From: Shewanella gaetbuli
GTDB taxonomy: Bacteria; Pseudomonadota; Gammaproteobacteria; Enterobacterales; Shewanellaceae
Length of the DNA stretch: 64,000 bases
NCBI RefSeq assembly: GCF_023284065.1
Contig: NZ_JAKIKP010000002.1
Coordinates: 124,001-188,000, forward strand
Direction: 5' to 3'
Positions 42,705 to 51,394 of this stretch are shown one piece after another. Position 1 is the stretch's first letter; every line of letters starts with the position of its first letter. The notes under the pieces were generated by a model, which did no database searches, was not told where the DNA came from, and saw only the letters and a program-made list of their open reading frames with translations. Position numbers and translations under genes: made by a program.

Positions 42705-43489
42705 TAATGCAAGTTAGCTCTATATTCTTTGGCTTGAGGCGATGCAGGAAACTTAGCAATTAATTTGATGCCAAAATTCTTCATTGCATCAAAGTTACCA
42801 AGATTCTGCTCTATTTCTATCCCTAAGGCTAAGCTCTCAGCAGTTTCATTCGCAACGCTGTGATATTTCTCCAGCATGTTACGAGCACTTACATAGTCAG
42901 ACGACTCCATATCTAACTCTGTTAATCCAATCAAGGTATTGGCACGACGTGAGTCATATTTTAATGCCATATTAAAGTAGTGACGGGCTTTATCCAAATT
43001 ACCCGCATTTTTACTACATACCCCTAAATTCTCATAGCTTGATGCTGTGCGAGTATATTTAGGTGTTTCAATGGCGTCTAACAGCATCGCTTCAGACTCA
43101 GCGTATTTTTTTTGCTGACACAAAAAAACACCAAAGTTATTTTTTGCATCGCCTGTAGCATCGTTGGTGTTAATCGCATTACGATACGACTGTTCGGTTC
43201 GTTCTAAGTCACCTACGGTTTGATAAAAATATGCCATTGCGACATGAACTTCACTCAAGTCCGGTGCAAATTCTACTGCTTTATCTAAATTATATTTAGC
43301 TTGCTCGCCATTACCTCTACGCAAATAAGTTAGCCCTAATTGCATACGTTCTCGAGCCGCAGAATGTTTATTTATATCGCGCTGAGCAACCGGAATATCA
43401 GTACCTGTGTAAGTTCGCTCGGTGACACAGCCTGTTAACGTAAAACCTATTACTCCCACTAAGAGTAAGTAAGGTATTCCTTGCTTCAT
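42704..43489 (-). CDS. pilW: Type IV pilus biogenesis lipoprotein PilW/PilF
   Basis: 261 residues. The lipobox is LTGC. Six TPR units follow (RMQLGLTYLRRGNGEQAKYNLDKAVEFAPD; VHVAMAYFYQTVGDLERTEQSYRNAI). It is the outer-membrane pilotin that assembles the PilQ secretin. It lies between rlmN and rodZ, the standard order. Confidence 0.94.
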   Translation of the reverse strand: MKQGIPYLLLVGVIGFTLTGCVTERTYTGTDIPVAQRDINKHSAARERMQLGLTYLRRGNGEQAKYNLDKAVEFAPDLSEVHVAMAYFYQTVGDLERTEQSYRNAINTNDATGDAKNNFGVFLCQQKKYAESEAMLLDAIETPKYTRTASSYENLGVCSKNAGNLDKARHYFNMALKYDSRRANTLIGLTELDMESSDYVSARNMLEKYHSVANETAESLALGIEIEQNLGNFDAMKNFGIKLIAKFPASPQAKEYRANLH

Positions 43490-43521
43490 GTTGTTAGCCT
43501 ATTTTTTTTGCAAACAAAGAG

Positions 43522-44643
43522 TTAGTCCATTGTGACTGAAATCTGATTTTGTTGCATTTGTTTTTTTGCTAAACGTTTAGTGCGATCACGGATATCACCA
43601 GCAAGTTGACCACAAGCAGCGTCAATATCGTCACCGCGAGTTTTACGTACAATCACCGTTAACCCGTATTCCATCAGGACTTTTGAAAAACGATCAATAC
43701 GTGAATTAGAAGAACGACCATAAGGTGAACCTGGGTAAGGATTAAATGGGATCAGATTCACTTTACAAGGTGTATCTTTCATTAGCTTAGCTAATTCATG
43801 TGCTTGGTCAGTACTGTCGTTGATGTGATCTAGCATCACATACTCCACAGTAACACGGCCACGGTTAGCATTTGACTTAGCAATGTAGCGACGAATCCCC
43901 GCTAAAAACTCTTCCAATGGATATTTTTTATTGACCGGAACCAACACATCACGTAGCTCATCATTTGGCGCATGAATACTCACAGCTAAAGCCACATCTA
44001 ACGCATCACCAAATTTATCTAAAGCAGGTACAACACCTGAAGTAGAAAGCGTGACGCGGCGTTTAGATAAAGAAAAACCAAAATCATCTAACATGATATC
44101 AATCGCAGGAATGACATTCGCTAAGTTAAGCAATGGTTCACCCATGCCCATCATAACCACGTTAGTTACAGGTCTGTCACCAGTGGCTTTTTGAAAGCCT
44201 AAGAACTGCGACACACGCCAAATTTGCCCTACAATTTCAGATACGGTCAAATTACGGTTAAAACCCTGTTGTGCGGTTGAGCAAAAGGTACACTCTAAAG
44301 CACAGCCAACTTGTGATGATACACACAATGTTGCACGGTCATCTTCTGGAATATAAACCGTTTCAACTTCTTGGCCACTGCCCACATTAATCGCAAACTT
44401 AATGGTGCCATCTTGAGACTTTTGATAGCTTGAAATTTCAGGCGCAACAATTTCACACTTAGCCGCGAGCTTGGCTCTTAGTGTCTTGTTGATGTTAGTC
44501 ATCTGTTCGAAGTCACTGTAACCAAAGTGATAAATCCACTTCATTAATTGATCTGCACGAAAAGGCTTTTCACCTAACTCGGTAAACAGCGCACGTAACC
44601 CTTTTCTATCCAAATCTAATAAATTAATTTTCTTTTCACTCAT
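43522..44643 (-). CDS. rlmN: 23S rRNA (A2503-C2) / tRNA (A37-C2) methyltransferase
   Basis: 373 residues from ATG 44643 ([20 protein letters not shown]), with GAGG 8 nt upstream; a GTG six codons earlier is open but unneeded. The radical-SAM cluster motif is [35 protein letters not shown] and the C-terminal [19 protein letters not shown] with its catalytic Cys are all present. It is the first gene of the minus-strand housekeeping block. Confidence 0.97.
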   Translation of the reverse strand: MSEKKINLLDLDRKGLRALFTELGEKPFRADQLMKWIYHFGYSDFEQMTNINKTLRAKLAAKCEIVAPEISSYQKSQDGTIKFAINVGSGQEVETVYIPEDDRATLCVSSQVGCALECTFCSTAQQGFNRNLTVSEIVGQIWRVSQFLGFQKATGDRPVTNVVMMGMGEPLLNLANVIPAIDIMLDDFGFSLSKRRVTLSTSGVVPALDKFGDALDVALAVSIHAPNDELRDVLVPVNKKYPLEEFLAGIRRYIAKSNANRGRVTVEYVMLDHINDSTDQAHELAKLMKDTPCKVNLIPFNPYPGSPYGRSSNSRIDRFSKVLMEYGLTVIVRKTRGDDIDAACGQLAGDIRDRTKRLAKKQMQQNQISVTMD

Positions 44644-44749
44644 TCGCCTAACCTCAAACACCTAAAACCTGCAACAGGGCGGCGAATTATACAGGTCGAG
44701 TCACGTTTTAGCCAGTATATCCGCAATTGATAATATGATAATATCCGCT

Positions 44750-44765
44750 CAGGCAATATTGCCTG
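44750..44765. promoter_or_regulatory. Perfect 16-bp palindrome upstream of the CNNM gene
   Basis: CAGGCAATATTGCCTG reads the same on both strands. It lies 25 bp before the start of the CNNM/CBS gene and just after a doubled GATAATAT. It may be an operator or a small leader hairpin; no regulator is known. Confidence 0.45.
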
Positions 44766-44790
44766 CAACGAGGAAGTTTCACCCACCTTT

Positions 44791-45849
44791 ATGTTAACTT
44801 TGATAGTTATTGTATTTTTCGCTATTGCGATATCATTTTTATGCAGTGTTTTTGAAGCCGTATTGCTTTCTGTAACCCCTAGTTACATTGAAAATCTACG
44901 CGAGACCAACCCTAAAATTGCCGCATTACTCGACAAGCAAAAACAAAATGTTGAGTCCCCTTTAGTGTCTATTTTAACCCTAAATACAATTTCGCATACT
45001 GTCGGTGCTGCCGTTGCGGGTGCACAAGCTGCTGTGGTATTTGGCAGTGAAATGCTGGGCGTGTTCTCAGCCGTGCTCACTTTCTTAATCTTATTTTTCT
45101 CAGAAATCATTCCAAAAACCTTAGGGGCAAACCACTGGCGTAAACTAGCGCCTACGGTTTCGGTATGCTTATACTGGATGGAAAAAGCCACTAAGCCGCT
45201 GATTTGGATGTCACAAAAAGTCACCAAACTATTAGGGGAAGGCGATAAAGGCCAATATATTCGTCAAGAATTAAGTGCCATGACCAAACTAGGCAAAGAC
45301 AATGGTGAGTTAGGTGAGCAAGAGTCACAAATTTTGACCCAAATGCTCTCTGTAAAAGACATGTATGTAACCGATATTATGACCCCTCGCACGGTTATAT
45401 TTAAACTCCCTATTAATGTCAGTCATGAAGAGTTTATTGAAAAGTATCTCTCAAGCCCGTTTACCCGTATCCCAGTTTACGAAAATGATAGGGATAACAT
45501 TATTGGCTATGTCAATCGAAACGACATCTTGTTATCTACCAGACAAAAGCCTAATGCTGAAATTGGCGACCATTTAAAAAGCTTATTGGTTGTGCCGTCA
45601 TCGGTAAAAGTGTTGCCACTGTTTCAGATGATGATTAAACGTAATGTTAAAATGGCCTTAGTGGTAGATGAATATGGCTCAGGTATTGGTATTGTGACCA
45701 TTGAAGATATTATTGAAACCCTTATTGGGCTTGAAATTGTAGACTCAAAAGACTTAGCGCCAGATATGCAGGCACTTGCTCGAAAGCTATGGCAACGCCG
45801 AATTAAAAATAAAGGTTTAGTATTATCGGATGATGGCGAAATAAATTAA
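44791..45849 (+). CDS. CNNM (DUF21) and CBS-pair membrane protein, CorB/CorC-like
   Basis: 352 residues. The CNNM domain (about 1-170) has three to four TM helices (LTLIVIVFFAIAISFLCSVFEAVLLS, FLILFFSEIIPKTLGANHW). A CBS pair follows (DIMTPRTVIFKLP, FTRIPVYENDRDNIIGYVNRNDILL, ALVVDEYGSGIGIVTIEDIIETLIGLEI). The usual CorC_HlyC C-terminal domain is missing; the protein ends about 45 residues after the CBS pair. Members are linked to magnesium or cobalt efflux; the ion here is unproven. Confidence 0.88.
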   Translation: MLTLIVIVFFAIAISFLCSVFEAVLLSVTPSYIENLRETNPKIAALLDKQKQNVESPLVSILTLNTISHTVGAAVAGAQAAVVFGSEMLGVFSAVLTFLILFFSEIIPKTLGANHWRKLAPTVSVCLYWMEKATKPLIWMSQKVTKLLGEGDKGQYIRQELSAMTKLGKDNGELGEQESQILTQMLSVKDMYVTDIMTPRTVIFKLPINVSHEEFIEKYLSSPFTRIPVYENDRDNIIGYVNRNDILLSTRQKPNAEIGDHLKSLLVVPSSVKVLPLFQMMIKRNVKMALVVDEYGSGIGIVTIEDIIETLIGLEIVDSKDLAPDMQALARKLWQRRIKNKGLVLSDDGEIN

Positions 45850-45873
45850 TTCTTCTCGTCATACTCCCGCTCA

Positions 45874-45909
45874 ATATAGCCCTAGTGTTTACACTAGGGC
45901 TATATTTTT
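45874..45909 (+). terminator. Rho-independent terminator after the CNNM gene
   Basis: ATATAGCCCTAGTG and CACTAGGGCTATAT are perfect 14-bp arms with a TTTA loop and trailing T. Confidence 0.9.
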
Positions 45910-46000
45910 ACATGAATGTCATTCGAATCAATATCGCCGTGATACATTAGCAATGGCTAACGCAAAAATGTTAGCATATGAGCATTCAACCGAGGAAAAT

Positions 46001-47734
46001 ATGTCAAATTCTTATCGTTTATCAATCGCTCATATCAATGACACCCACTCAAATTTTGAACCCACTCAAGTTAAGTTTAGCCTTTTAGAACAAGGTCAAA
46101 CATATCAGTTATCAACTCGAAGTGGTGGCTATGCGCGTTTAGGGTATCAAATTAATCAAGCTCGCCAGCAAGCAAAACAACAGCAAAAGCCTTTTTTGTT
46201 TCTTCATGGTGGTGACAGTTTTCAAGGCACGTTATATTTTCGCGAGTTCCAAGGTCAAGCCAATTCACATTTACTAAACTTGCTCAGCCCAGATGCAATG
46301 GTGCTGGGGAATCATGAAATTGATGCAGGTAATAGCCCAGTAAAAGCCTTTTTAAATCGTATTGAGTTCCCTTTACTTGCAGGGAATATGGATTTAAGCC
46401 AAGAAGATGAAACCAAGCAAAGTAAATTGCGTGATCATCCACAGCTATTAGATTATTGCGTCAAAGACCAAATTGCCAAACCACTTATCAAGCCTTTTTA
46501 TGACACCCATATGGCCATCATTGGTATCACCCTTGACCAAATGCCGTTAATTGCTCGGCCCGATCCTGATACATTATTTGTTAATGCCATTGAAACCACA
46601 AAACGCACTATTGCAGCATTACACAAACAAGGGATAAAACACATTATTGTGTTAAGTCACTTAGGCTTAGACCAAGATAAAGAGTTAGCTGAAAAAGTCG
46701 ATGGCATTAGCGCTATCATTGGTGGTCACTCCCACACCTTACAAGGCCAATTTGCTGATATTGGCTTATCAGATATGCCCTATGGTGAAACGGTTAACAA
46801 CACGCCCATATTCCATGCAGGAAAATATGCTGAAACTCTTGGCTTAGTGGAATTAACCTTAGATGAAAACGGTAGGGTGAGCCACTTTGATGGCGATAAC
46901 TTTTTCATGTTAGACGACACCATTGATGTCACTTGTGATAATGAAGCCAATATTGCAGAGCCGCTTAAAATAGCGCTATGTCAAAAGCTAGCCCAACATA
47001 AAAATATGCTGGGCAGTCAGCAAGATGACAACATTGATGCCGTGATAGCAAGCCAATATCGCCCTGCGCTAATCGCTTTAGAAAATCAAATACTGGCTCA
47101 TATTCCTAAAGATTTTGTTCATACACGCTTACCCAGTAAACACTTTCCCCATGGCAGCGAAATTGCCCCTTGGGTGAGTAGAAGTATGTTTAAAGCCACT
47201 CAGCCACATGAACCGAAATTAGATTTTGCGCTACATAATGCTGGCGGAGTTAGGCAGTCTTTAAACAAGGGACAACTATCTGTTGCTGATGTATTAGGCC
47301 GCATATTGCCCTTTGAACTGCCTTTAGTGACTTACCAAATTCAAGGTAAGTATATCGTTGAAATGCTGGAATCAGCCATTAATGCCGCAACGAACAATGG
47401 CGTAATAGGTACCGGGGCAGGTAGCTTCCCCTACCCTTATGGTATTCGTTATAGCTATGATGGTAAGCAAGCTTCGGGGCAACGAATAGTCAATATTGAA
47501 GTGTATCAACAAGAGCAGTGGCAGCCACTACATCCTGAGCAATTATATATTGGCGTATCAAGTGCCTATACCGCATCTGGCAGAGAAGGCTATGACGCCA
47601 TTTTAAAAGCAATTTGGCAGCAACCTATTGCCAACAAAACCTTACCAGAAGCATTTATAGATTTTGTTAATCAATACGGCTATAAAATTGGTCAACAGCA
47701 AATTTTAAATATTAATTACATTAGCCATCGTTAA
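46001..47734 (+). CDS. 5'-nucleotidase/2',3'-cyclic phosphodiesterase-like metallophosphatase, apparently cytoplasmic
   Basis: 577 residues from ATG 46001, chosen because GAGGA lies 5 nt upstream; upstream in-frame codons to 45953 add no signal sequence. The metallophosphatase motifs are intact: AHINDTHSNFEP, GGDSFQGT, GNHEID, and GGHSH. The C-terminal substrate domain is present (NAGGVRQSLNKGQLSVADVLGRILPFELPLV). Most relatives are periplasmic with signal peptides; this protein starts directly with the first motif strand, so it probably works in the cytoplasm or uses another route. Substrate not known. Confidence 0.87.
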   Translation: MSNSYRLSIAHINDTHSNFEPTQVKFSLLEQGQTYQLSTRSGGYARLGYQINQARQQAKQQQKPFLFLHGGDSFQGTLYFREFQGQANSHLLNLLSPDAMVLGNHEIDAGNSPVKAFLNRIEFPLLAGNMDLSQEDETKQSKLRDHPQLLDYCVKDQIAKPLIKPFYDTHMAIIGITLDQMPLIARPDPDTLFVNAIETTKRTIAALHKQGIKHIIVLSHLGLDQDKELAEKVDGISAIIGGHSHTLQGQFADIGLSDMPYGETVNNTPIFHAGKYAETLGLVELTLDENGRVSHFDGDNFFMLDDTIDVTCDNEANIAEPLKIALCQKLAQHKNMLGSQQDDNIDAVIASQYRPALIALENQILAHIPKDFVHTRLPSKHFPHGSEIAPWVSRSMFKATQPHEPKLDFALHNAGGVRQSLNKGQLSVADVLGRILPFELPLVTYQIQGKYIVEMLESAINAATNNGVIGTGAGSFPYPYGIRYSYDGKQASGQRIVNIEVYQQEQWQPLHPEQLYIGVSSAYTASGREGYDAILKAIWQQPIANKTLPEAFIDFVNQYGYKIGQQQILNINYISHR

Positions 47735-47813
47735 TCTTAGGTATTGATCACAGACGAGAAATCTTCCCCGTGCTTAAATGCCCTCATTATTGAGTTCAAT
47801 TAAGGAAATACTA

Positions 47814-48116
47814 ATGAAAAACAAATTAATTAAATTATTCGCTGCTGCAACACTGGCATTAGGTGTATCTTCAGCTTGGGCTCAAGGCGTGATCCACCAA
47901 GGTGAAGTGATTGACACCATGAATGGCGGTGGATACACATATGTGCAAGTTAAAGAAGCTGACAAAACATTTTGGGCTGCCGGTCCACAAGTTGAAGTGG
48001 CAAAAGGTGACAAAGTAGAAATGACTGAGCAAATGTGGATGTCTGACTTTAAAAGCTCTAGCTTGAACCGCACATTTGATAAAATTATGTTTGTTGGCCA
48101 TATTGCTAAAAAATAA
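47814..48116 (+). CDS. Small exported protein of unknown function, NrfJ-like
   Basis: 100 residues from ATG 47814, with AAGGA 6 nt upstream. The signal peptide ends at SSAWA-Q. The mature 78 residues (GEVIDTMNGGGYTYVQVKEADKTFWAAGP, KGDKVEMTEQMWMSDFKSSSLNRTFDKIMFVG) form a small beta fold that I associate with proteins annotated NrfJ-related in Shewanella. No Cys is present, so no haem or thiol chemistry. It is followed by a clear terminator. Role unknown. Confidence 0.8.
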   Translation: MKNKLIKLFAAATLALGVSSAWAQGVIHQGEVIDTMNGGGYTYVQVKEADKTFWAAGPQVEVAKGDKVEMTEQMWMSDFKSSSLNRTFDKIMFVGHIAKK

Positions 48117-48137
48117 TTTTTAGTCGCTAAACAACAC

Positions 48138-48186
48138 AAAAAAGGCTAATTTAACAAGTTCAAACTTAAATAATTAGCCTTTTTTA
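48138..48186 (+). terminator. Rho-independent terminator after the NrfJ-like gene
   Basis: AAAAAAGGCTAATT pairs with AATTAGCCTTTTTT; a small inner hairpin (AAGTT/AACTT) lies in the loop. Confidence 0.8.
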
Positions 48187-48207
48187 TATCTCAGCTAAAA
48201 GGACATT

Positions 48208-48726
48208 TTGATCATTAACATGACAGGGTTACCGGTTAAAGTTATTGAGTTTCACCCAATACACGCCAAAGAAATCAGCCAGCTGTTTCATTTAGCGGTC
48301 CAAGCTATAAACCACCCTCGTTACAACCAAGCTAAAAAAGATGCTTGGTCAGCAAAGCCACGTTCGCAAAAACATTGGCAACTAAAATATAAACGCCATA
48401 AAGCTTGGGTAGCACAAGATCATGCTCATAATATTATTGGCTTTATAGGGTTAGAAACTGATTTTACCCATCAAGGGTATATCAATGCCTTATATGTTCA
48501 CCCCAATTATCAGCATCAAGGTGTGGCAAGCCAGTTACTCACTTCCGTAACCCAATGGGCCAAGCAGCAACAATACCCACAACTTTCTGTCGATGCCTCT
48601 TACCTTTCGAAACCCTTATTTGAAAAACACGGCTTTAAAAATCAGCGCTCAATAATACAAATCACCAAACAACAATCTTTAGCGGCTTTTACCTTATCAA
48701 AAACACTAGCTGCCTTTGTTCAATAA
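48208..48726 (+). CDS. GNAT-family N-acetyltransferase
   Basis: 172 residues. Motif A is INALYVHPNYQHQGVASQLLTSVTQWAKQQ, with QHQGVA as the acetyl-CoA loop. VDASYLSKPLFEKHGFKNQR is the usual C-terminal part. I kept TTG 48208 because AAAAGGA lies 5 nt upstream; the in-frame ATG at 48220 is 16 nt from it. The last 21 bases overlap the convergent DUF3820 gene. Substrate unknown. Confidence 0.85.
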   Translation: MIINMTGLPVKVIEFHPIHAKEISQLFHLAVQAINHPRYNQAKKDAWSAKPRSQKHWQLKYKRHKAWVAQDHAHNIIGFIGLETDFTHQGYINALYVHPNYQHQGVASQLLTSVTQWAKQQQYPQLSVDASYLSKPLFEKHGFKNQRSIIQITKQQSLAAFTLSKTLAAFVQ

Positions 48727-48924
48727 AGGTTGCAACATTTCTTCTAAGCCATTGAGCTTTACTTCATACATTAACGCTAATTGCTCGCCGAGTTTACCTT
48801 CCGGAAATCCCTTGCTATGAAACCACACCAAATAAGGCTCTGGTAACTCGAGTAACTTACGCCCTGCATACTTACCAAAAGGCATTGTTTGGTTAATCGC
48901 TTCAACTAACAATTGATGATTCAT
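48706..48924 (-). CDS. DUF3820-family small protein
   Basis: 72 residues. MPFGKYAGRKLLELPEPYLVWFHSKGFPEGKLGEQLALMYEVKLNGLE is the DUF3820 signature (MPFGKYxGxxLxxLPxxYLxWF). The family resembles a short putative nucleic-acid-binding or exonuclease-associated module, but its role is not known. It converges with the GNAT gene with a 21-bp overlap. Confidence 0.88.
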   Translation of the reverse strand: MNHQLLVEAINQTMPFGKYAGRKLLELPEPYLVWFHSKGFPEGKLGEQLALMYEVKLNGLEEMLQPLLNKGS

Positions 48925-49265
48925 TCTTTTAACCTTATAAAACAGTGGCTTTTACTTATACCAATTTGAAATAAAAAACACTAAAACAAAACATTTAGAT
49001 TATATCAAAACAATTCTAACCTGTCCTACAGCAGCGTCACTTGGCCATCAAACCGACAAAAATAAATTTAACCATTTAATAACATTAATATTTTTAACAT
49101 AAAGCGCTTATCACTTCTCTGTGGTCAATTTTTTGCCACTATAGCCAAAAGCGTCAACAAACCAACAGGGTGACAATTATAAAAAAGTGTCAAAAATCAG
49201 CTAATTGACGAAGTCTCACCTCAAGATTACAGTAATAATATATAACTCATTATGAGGTGAATTAG
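48925..49265. other. Gene-free stretch upstream of the ParA-like gene
   Basis: AT-rich and without a convincing ORF. The left part must hold the DUF3820 promoter (minus). The right end holds the predicted parA promoter and its inverted repeat. Confidence 0.5.
49205..49260 (+). promoter_or_regulatory. Predicted promoter and 8-bp inverted repeat of the ParA/RHH operon
   Basis: TTGACG at 49205 and TACAGT at 49228 are 17 bp apart. TCACCTCA (49216-49223) lies in the spacer and its exact inverse TGAGGTGA (49253-49260) covers the parA ribosome site. The two arms could bind the RHH partner or fold to hide the ribosome site. Confidence 0.5.
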
Positions 49266-50012
49266 ATGATAATTTTAGTTGGTGGCGAAAAAGGTGGCAG
49301 CGGTAAAAGTTGCTTAGCACAAAACATCGCTGTATTTCTCACAAAAGAAACTGATGCCAGTGTCATAATGGTTGATTGTGATCCACAGCGAACCACATCA
49401 GATTGGATACAAGCCCGAAATAACAATCCTGACTTACCGGCCATTAATTGCGTACAGCTATATGGTAAAATTCGTAATGATTTACTAAGCCTTGAGCAAC
49501 ACTATGACTACGTTATTGTTGACTGTGGCGGCCAAGACAACCTGGCATTACGCGCTTCAATGTCGGTGGCTTCTCACGTGTTAATGCCTTTAAGACCAAA
49601 GCGCAGAGATTTGAAAACCGTTAGCCACATGGATGATATCGTCTCAACATGTATGATGATCAACCCTAAAATGCGCGCTTCTTTTGTCATAACTCAATGT
49701 CCAAATTTACCCAACCAAGCCAATCGCATTTTAGAAGCGAAAGATGTTTGCCGCACTTACGATATTAATGTGTTAGATGCCATTAACTACAGCAGAAACA
49801 TTTACGACGACAGTGAAGAGTCTGGTCTATCTGTTTTTGAAATTGAACCCAACGGCAAAGCAGCACAAGAAATGCGTGCAATAGCCTGTGAGTTATTCCA
49901 AGCCAAAGATGCTAAGCAAGTTAAAGAACAACGTTTATCGCCACAAAATGTCACTACATTGAGGGGGAACTATGGGTCTGGCAGATCTCAAGAAAAACGC
50001 CACGTCATGTGA
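49266..50012 (+). CDS. ParA-family (MinD-like) ATPase
   Basis: 248 residues. The deviant Walker A motif GGEKGGSGKS (Lys9 and Lys14) and the DCDPQRTTSDW and VDCGGQDN motifs define a ParA. There is no N-terminal helix-turn-helix, so it is the short (type Ib-like) form. The last 40 bases overlap the next gene, which codes for a ribbon-helix-helix-like protein, as in small plasmid partition cassettes. It is far from any origin signs, so it may position a cellular cargo or be a plasmid relic. GAGGTGA lies just before the start. Confidence 0.88.
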   Translation: MIILVGGEKGGSGKSCLAQNIAVFLTKETDASVIMVDCDPQRTTSDWIQARNNNPDLPAINCVQLYGKIRNDLLSLEQHYDYVIVDCGGQDNLALRASMSVASHVLMPLRPKRRDLKTVSHMDDIVSTCMMINPKMRASFVITQCPNLPNQANRILEAKDVCRTYDINVLDAINYSRNIYDDSEESGLSVFEIEPNGKAAQEMRAIACELFQAKDAKQVKEQRLSPQNVTTLRGNYGSGRSQEKRHVM

Positions 50013-50370
50013 TAACCAGTTTAGCAAGCAAATGTCGGTAGATGAGTTTATCGAAACGGCAAGCTTATATGCCCTTGGCAAAACCCATGAGTTTGATAAT
50101 GCCAATAATGGTACTAATGTGGTCGATTTTATTAACCGCCTGAGTAAGCAAAAGGCGGAGGCGAATATTGCTGTTGAACAAAGTAATGCTCCCTTTAGAC
50201 GAGCCACATTTACGTTGAGCGAGCAAGCAATTAGCCAACTTGGGCAATTTAGCCAACAAAGTAAATTAGCTAAATCAAAGTTAATCAGGCATTTAATCAA
50301 CGAGCATCATCAGTTGACGGAACAAGAAAAACAAACTCTATATCAAAAATTTGAGTTACAAACATCGTAA
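49972..50370 (+). CDS. Ribbon-helix-helix-like partner of the ParA gene
   Basis: 132 residues starting inside the parA 3' end (41-bp overlap in another frame), with AGGGGG just upstream. Residues about 80-115 (RRATFTLSEQAISQLGQFSQQSKLAKSKLIRHLINEHH) look like an RHH DNA-binding domain: a strand followed by two helices. The N-terminal 75 residues are polar and may bind ParA. By analogy to ParA-ParB pairs it would be the DNA-binding partner and autorepressor. Family assignment is by pattern only. Confidence 0.65.
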   Translation: MGLADLKKNATSCDNQFSKQMSVDEFIETASLYALGKTHEFDNANNGTNVVDFINRLSKQKAEANIAVEQSNAPFRRATFTLSEQAISQLGQFSQQSKLAKSKLIRHLINEHHQLTEQEKQTLYQKFELQTS

Positions 50371-50689
50371 CAAGAATCTGCAGTGATATTAATTTAAGGT
50401 AAATTTTAGACATAATCGCTAACTAAAATAGTTGTAATCTCCCCCCTAACCTTACACTGGCATTCATTATTGTTTGCCAGTTTTTTTGTCTGTAAATTAA
50501 GTCTAGCCAGTTTAACCATAACGAATAAAAGCTAATAACATGACAAATTTAGCCCTCAAAATCCTTGTTGCTTCATGCCTAATTTATCGTCATCATATAT
50601 CAATGCTGTAATGAAACAGCCCCCAAAATCTACAAACGACCATAATGTTAACAATAATAATTTGTCGTTTGCCATCGTAAGGAAAACCC
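50371..50689. other. Gene-free stretch after the ParA/RHH pair
   Basis: It holds the terminator at 50456-50487 and then the promoter region of the NTF2-like gene. An overlapping ORF starting at 50575 runs into the NTF2-like gene in another frame and looks spurious. Confidence 0.5.
50456..50487 (+). terminator. Rho-independent terminator of the ParA/RHH operon
   Basis: ACTGGCA and TGCCAGT enclose a 12-nt loop, followed by a run of T. Confidence 0.85.
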
Positions 50690-51292
50690 ATGTCATCATT
50701 CATGATAAAACTCAGCGTTATTGCACTGTTGGCCACGTTTCAAGTAAATGCCAGTACCAATCAAGACACTGAAAAGTCGACATCAAAAACCAAACAAACA
50801 ATCACAACCACGTTAAGTAGTGAACAAAGTAGCGACGAGTCTGAAGCCGTCATTGTCGATATTAATACCATTATTGAGCCGTCATCTGACAGTAAAGGGC
50901 TCACAGAGCAAGACAACCTTGAAGTCAGCAGCTTATTGAATCAGTTACATGAAACCGCCATGGCTGCTGACTGGGACGCCTATTTTAACTTGTATCATAA
51001 AGACGCTATTTTTATTGGTACCGATGCCACAGAGCGTTGGAATATGGAACAGTTTCGCGCCTATGCCAGCCCCACAAAAGGCTGGCGCTATGACTTACAG
51101 TCAAGACATTTAATTCAAATTGGTGATGTGGTGATGTTTGATGAACAACTTTTTAGCCCTGCCTATGGTATCAGCCGTGGTACAGGCGCTTTAGTGAAAA
51201 CCGCTCAAGGGTGGAAAATAGCTCAATACCATTTAAGCTTTCCTATCCCGAATGCCAAAGCTAAGCGGATCACCACTTTGATCAAGCAGTAA
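50690..51292 (+). CDS. Exported NTF2-like/SnoaL-like domain protein
   Basis: 200 residues; AAGGA lies 6 nt before the ATG. A short signal peptide (cleavage near VNA-S, residue 21) is followed by a Ser/Thr/Lys/Glu-rich linker (22-75). The C-terminal half (VSSLLNQLHETAMAADWDAYFNLYHKDAIFIGTDATERWNMEQFRAYASPTKGW, GTGALVKTAQGWKIAQYHLSFPIPN) is a complete NTF2-like cone fold of the DUF4440/SnoaL kind. Ligand or reaction unknown. Confidence 0.85.
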   Translation: MSSFMIKLSVIALLATFQVNASTNQDTEKSTSKTKQTITTTLSSEQSSDESEAVIVDINTIIEPSSDSKGLTEQDNLEVSSLLNQLHETAMAADWDAYFNLYHKDAIFIGTDATERWNMEQFRAYASPTKGWRYDLQSRHLIQIGDVVMFDEQLFSPAYGISRGTGALVKTAQGWKIAQYHLSFPIPNAKAKRITTLIKQ

Positions 51293-51337
51293 ATAACTGT
51301 AAAGGTCGGCTGTAAAACTAAAAATGAGCTGTAAAAA

Positions 51338-51378
51338 ATAAATGAGCAAGGCACTCTGTGAATGCGTTGCTCATTTAT
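51338..51378. terminator. Long hairpin between the NTF2-like and HDOD genes
   Basis: ATAAATGAGCAA and TTGCTCATTTAT are perfect 12-bp arms with a 17-nt loop. It lies between convergent genes and probably terminates both, although T runs are poor. Confidence 0.6.
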
Positions 51379-51394
51379 ACAAAGCCGTAGGCGC

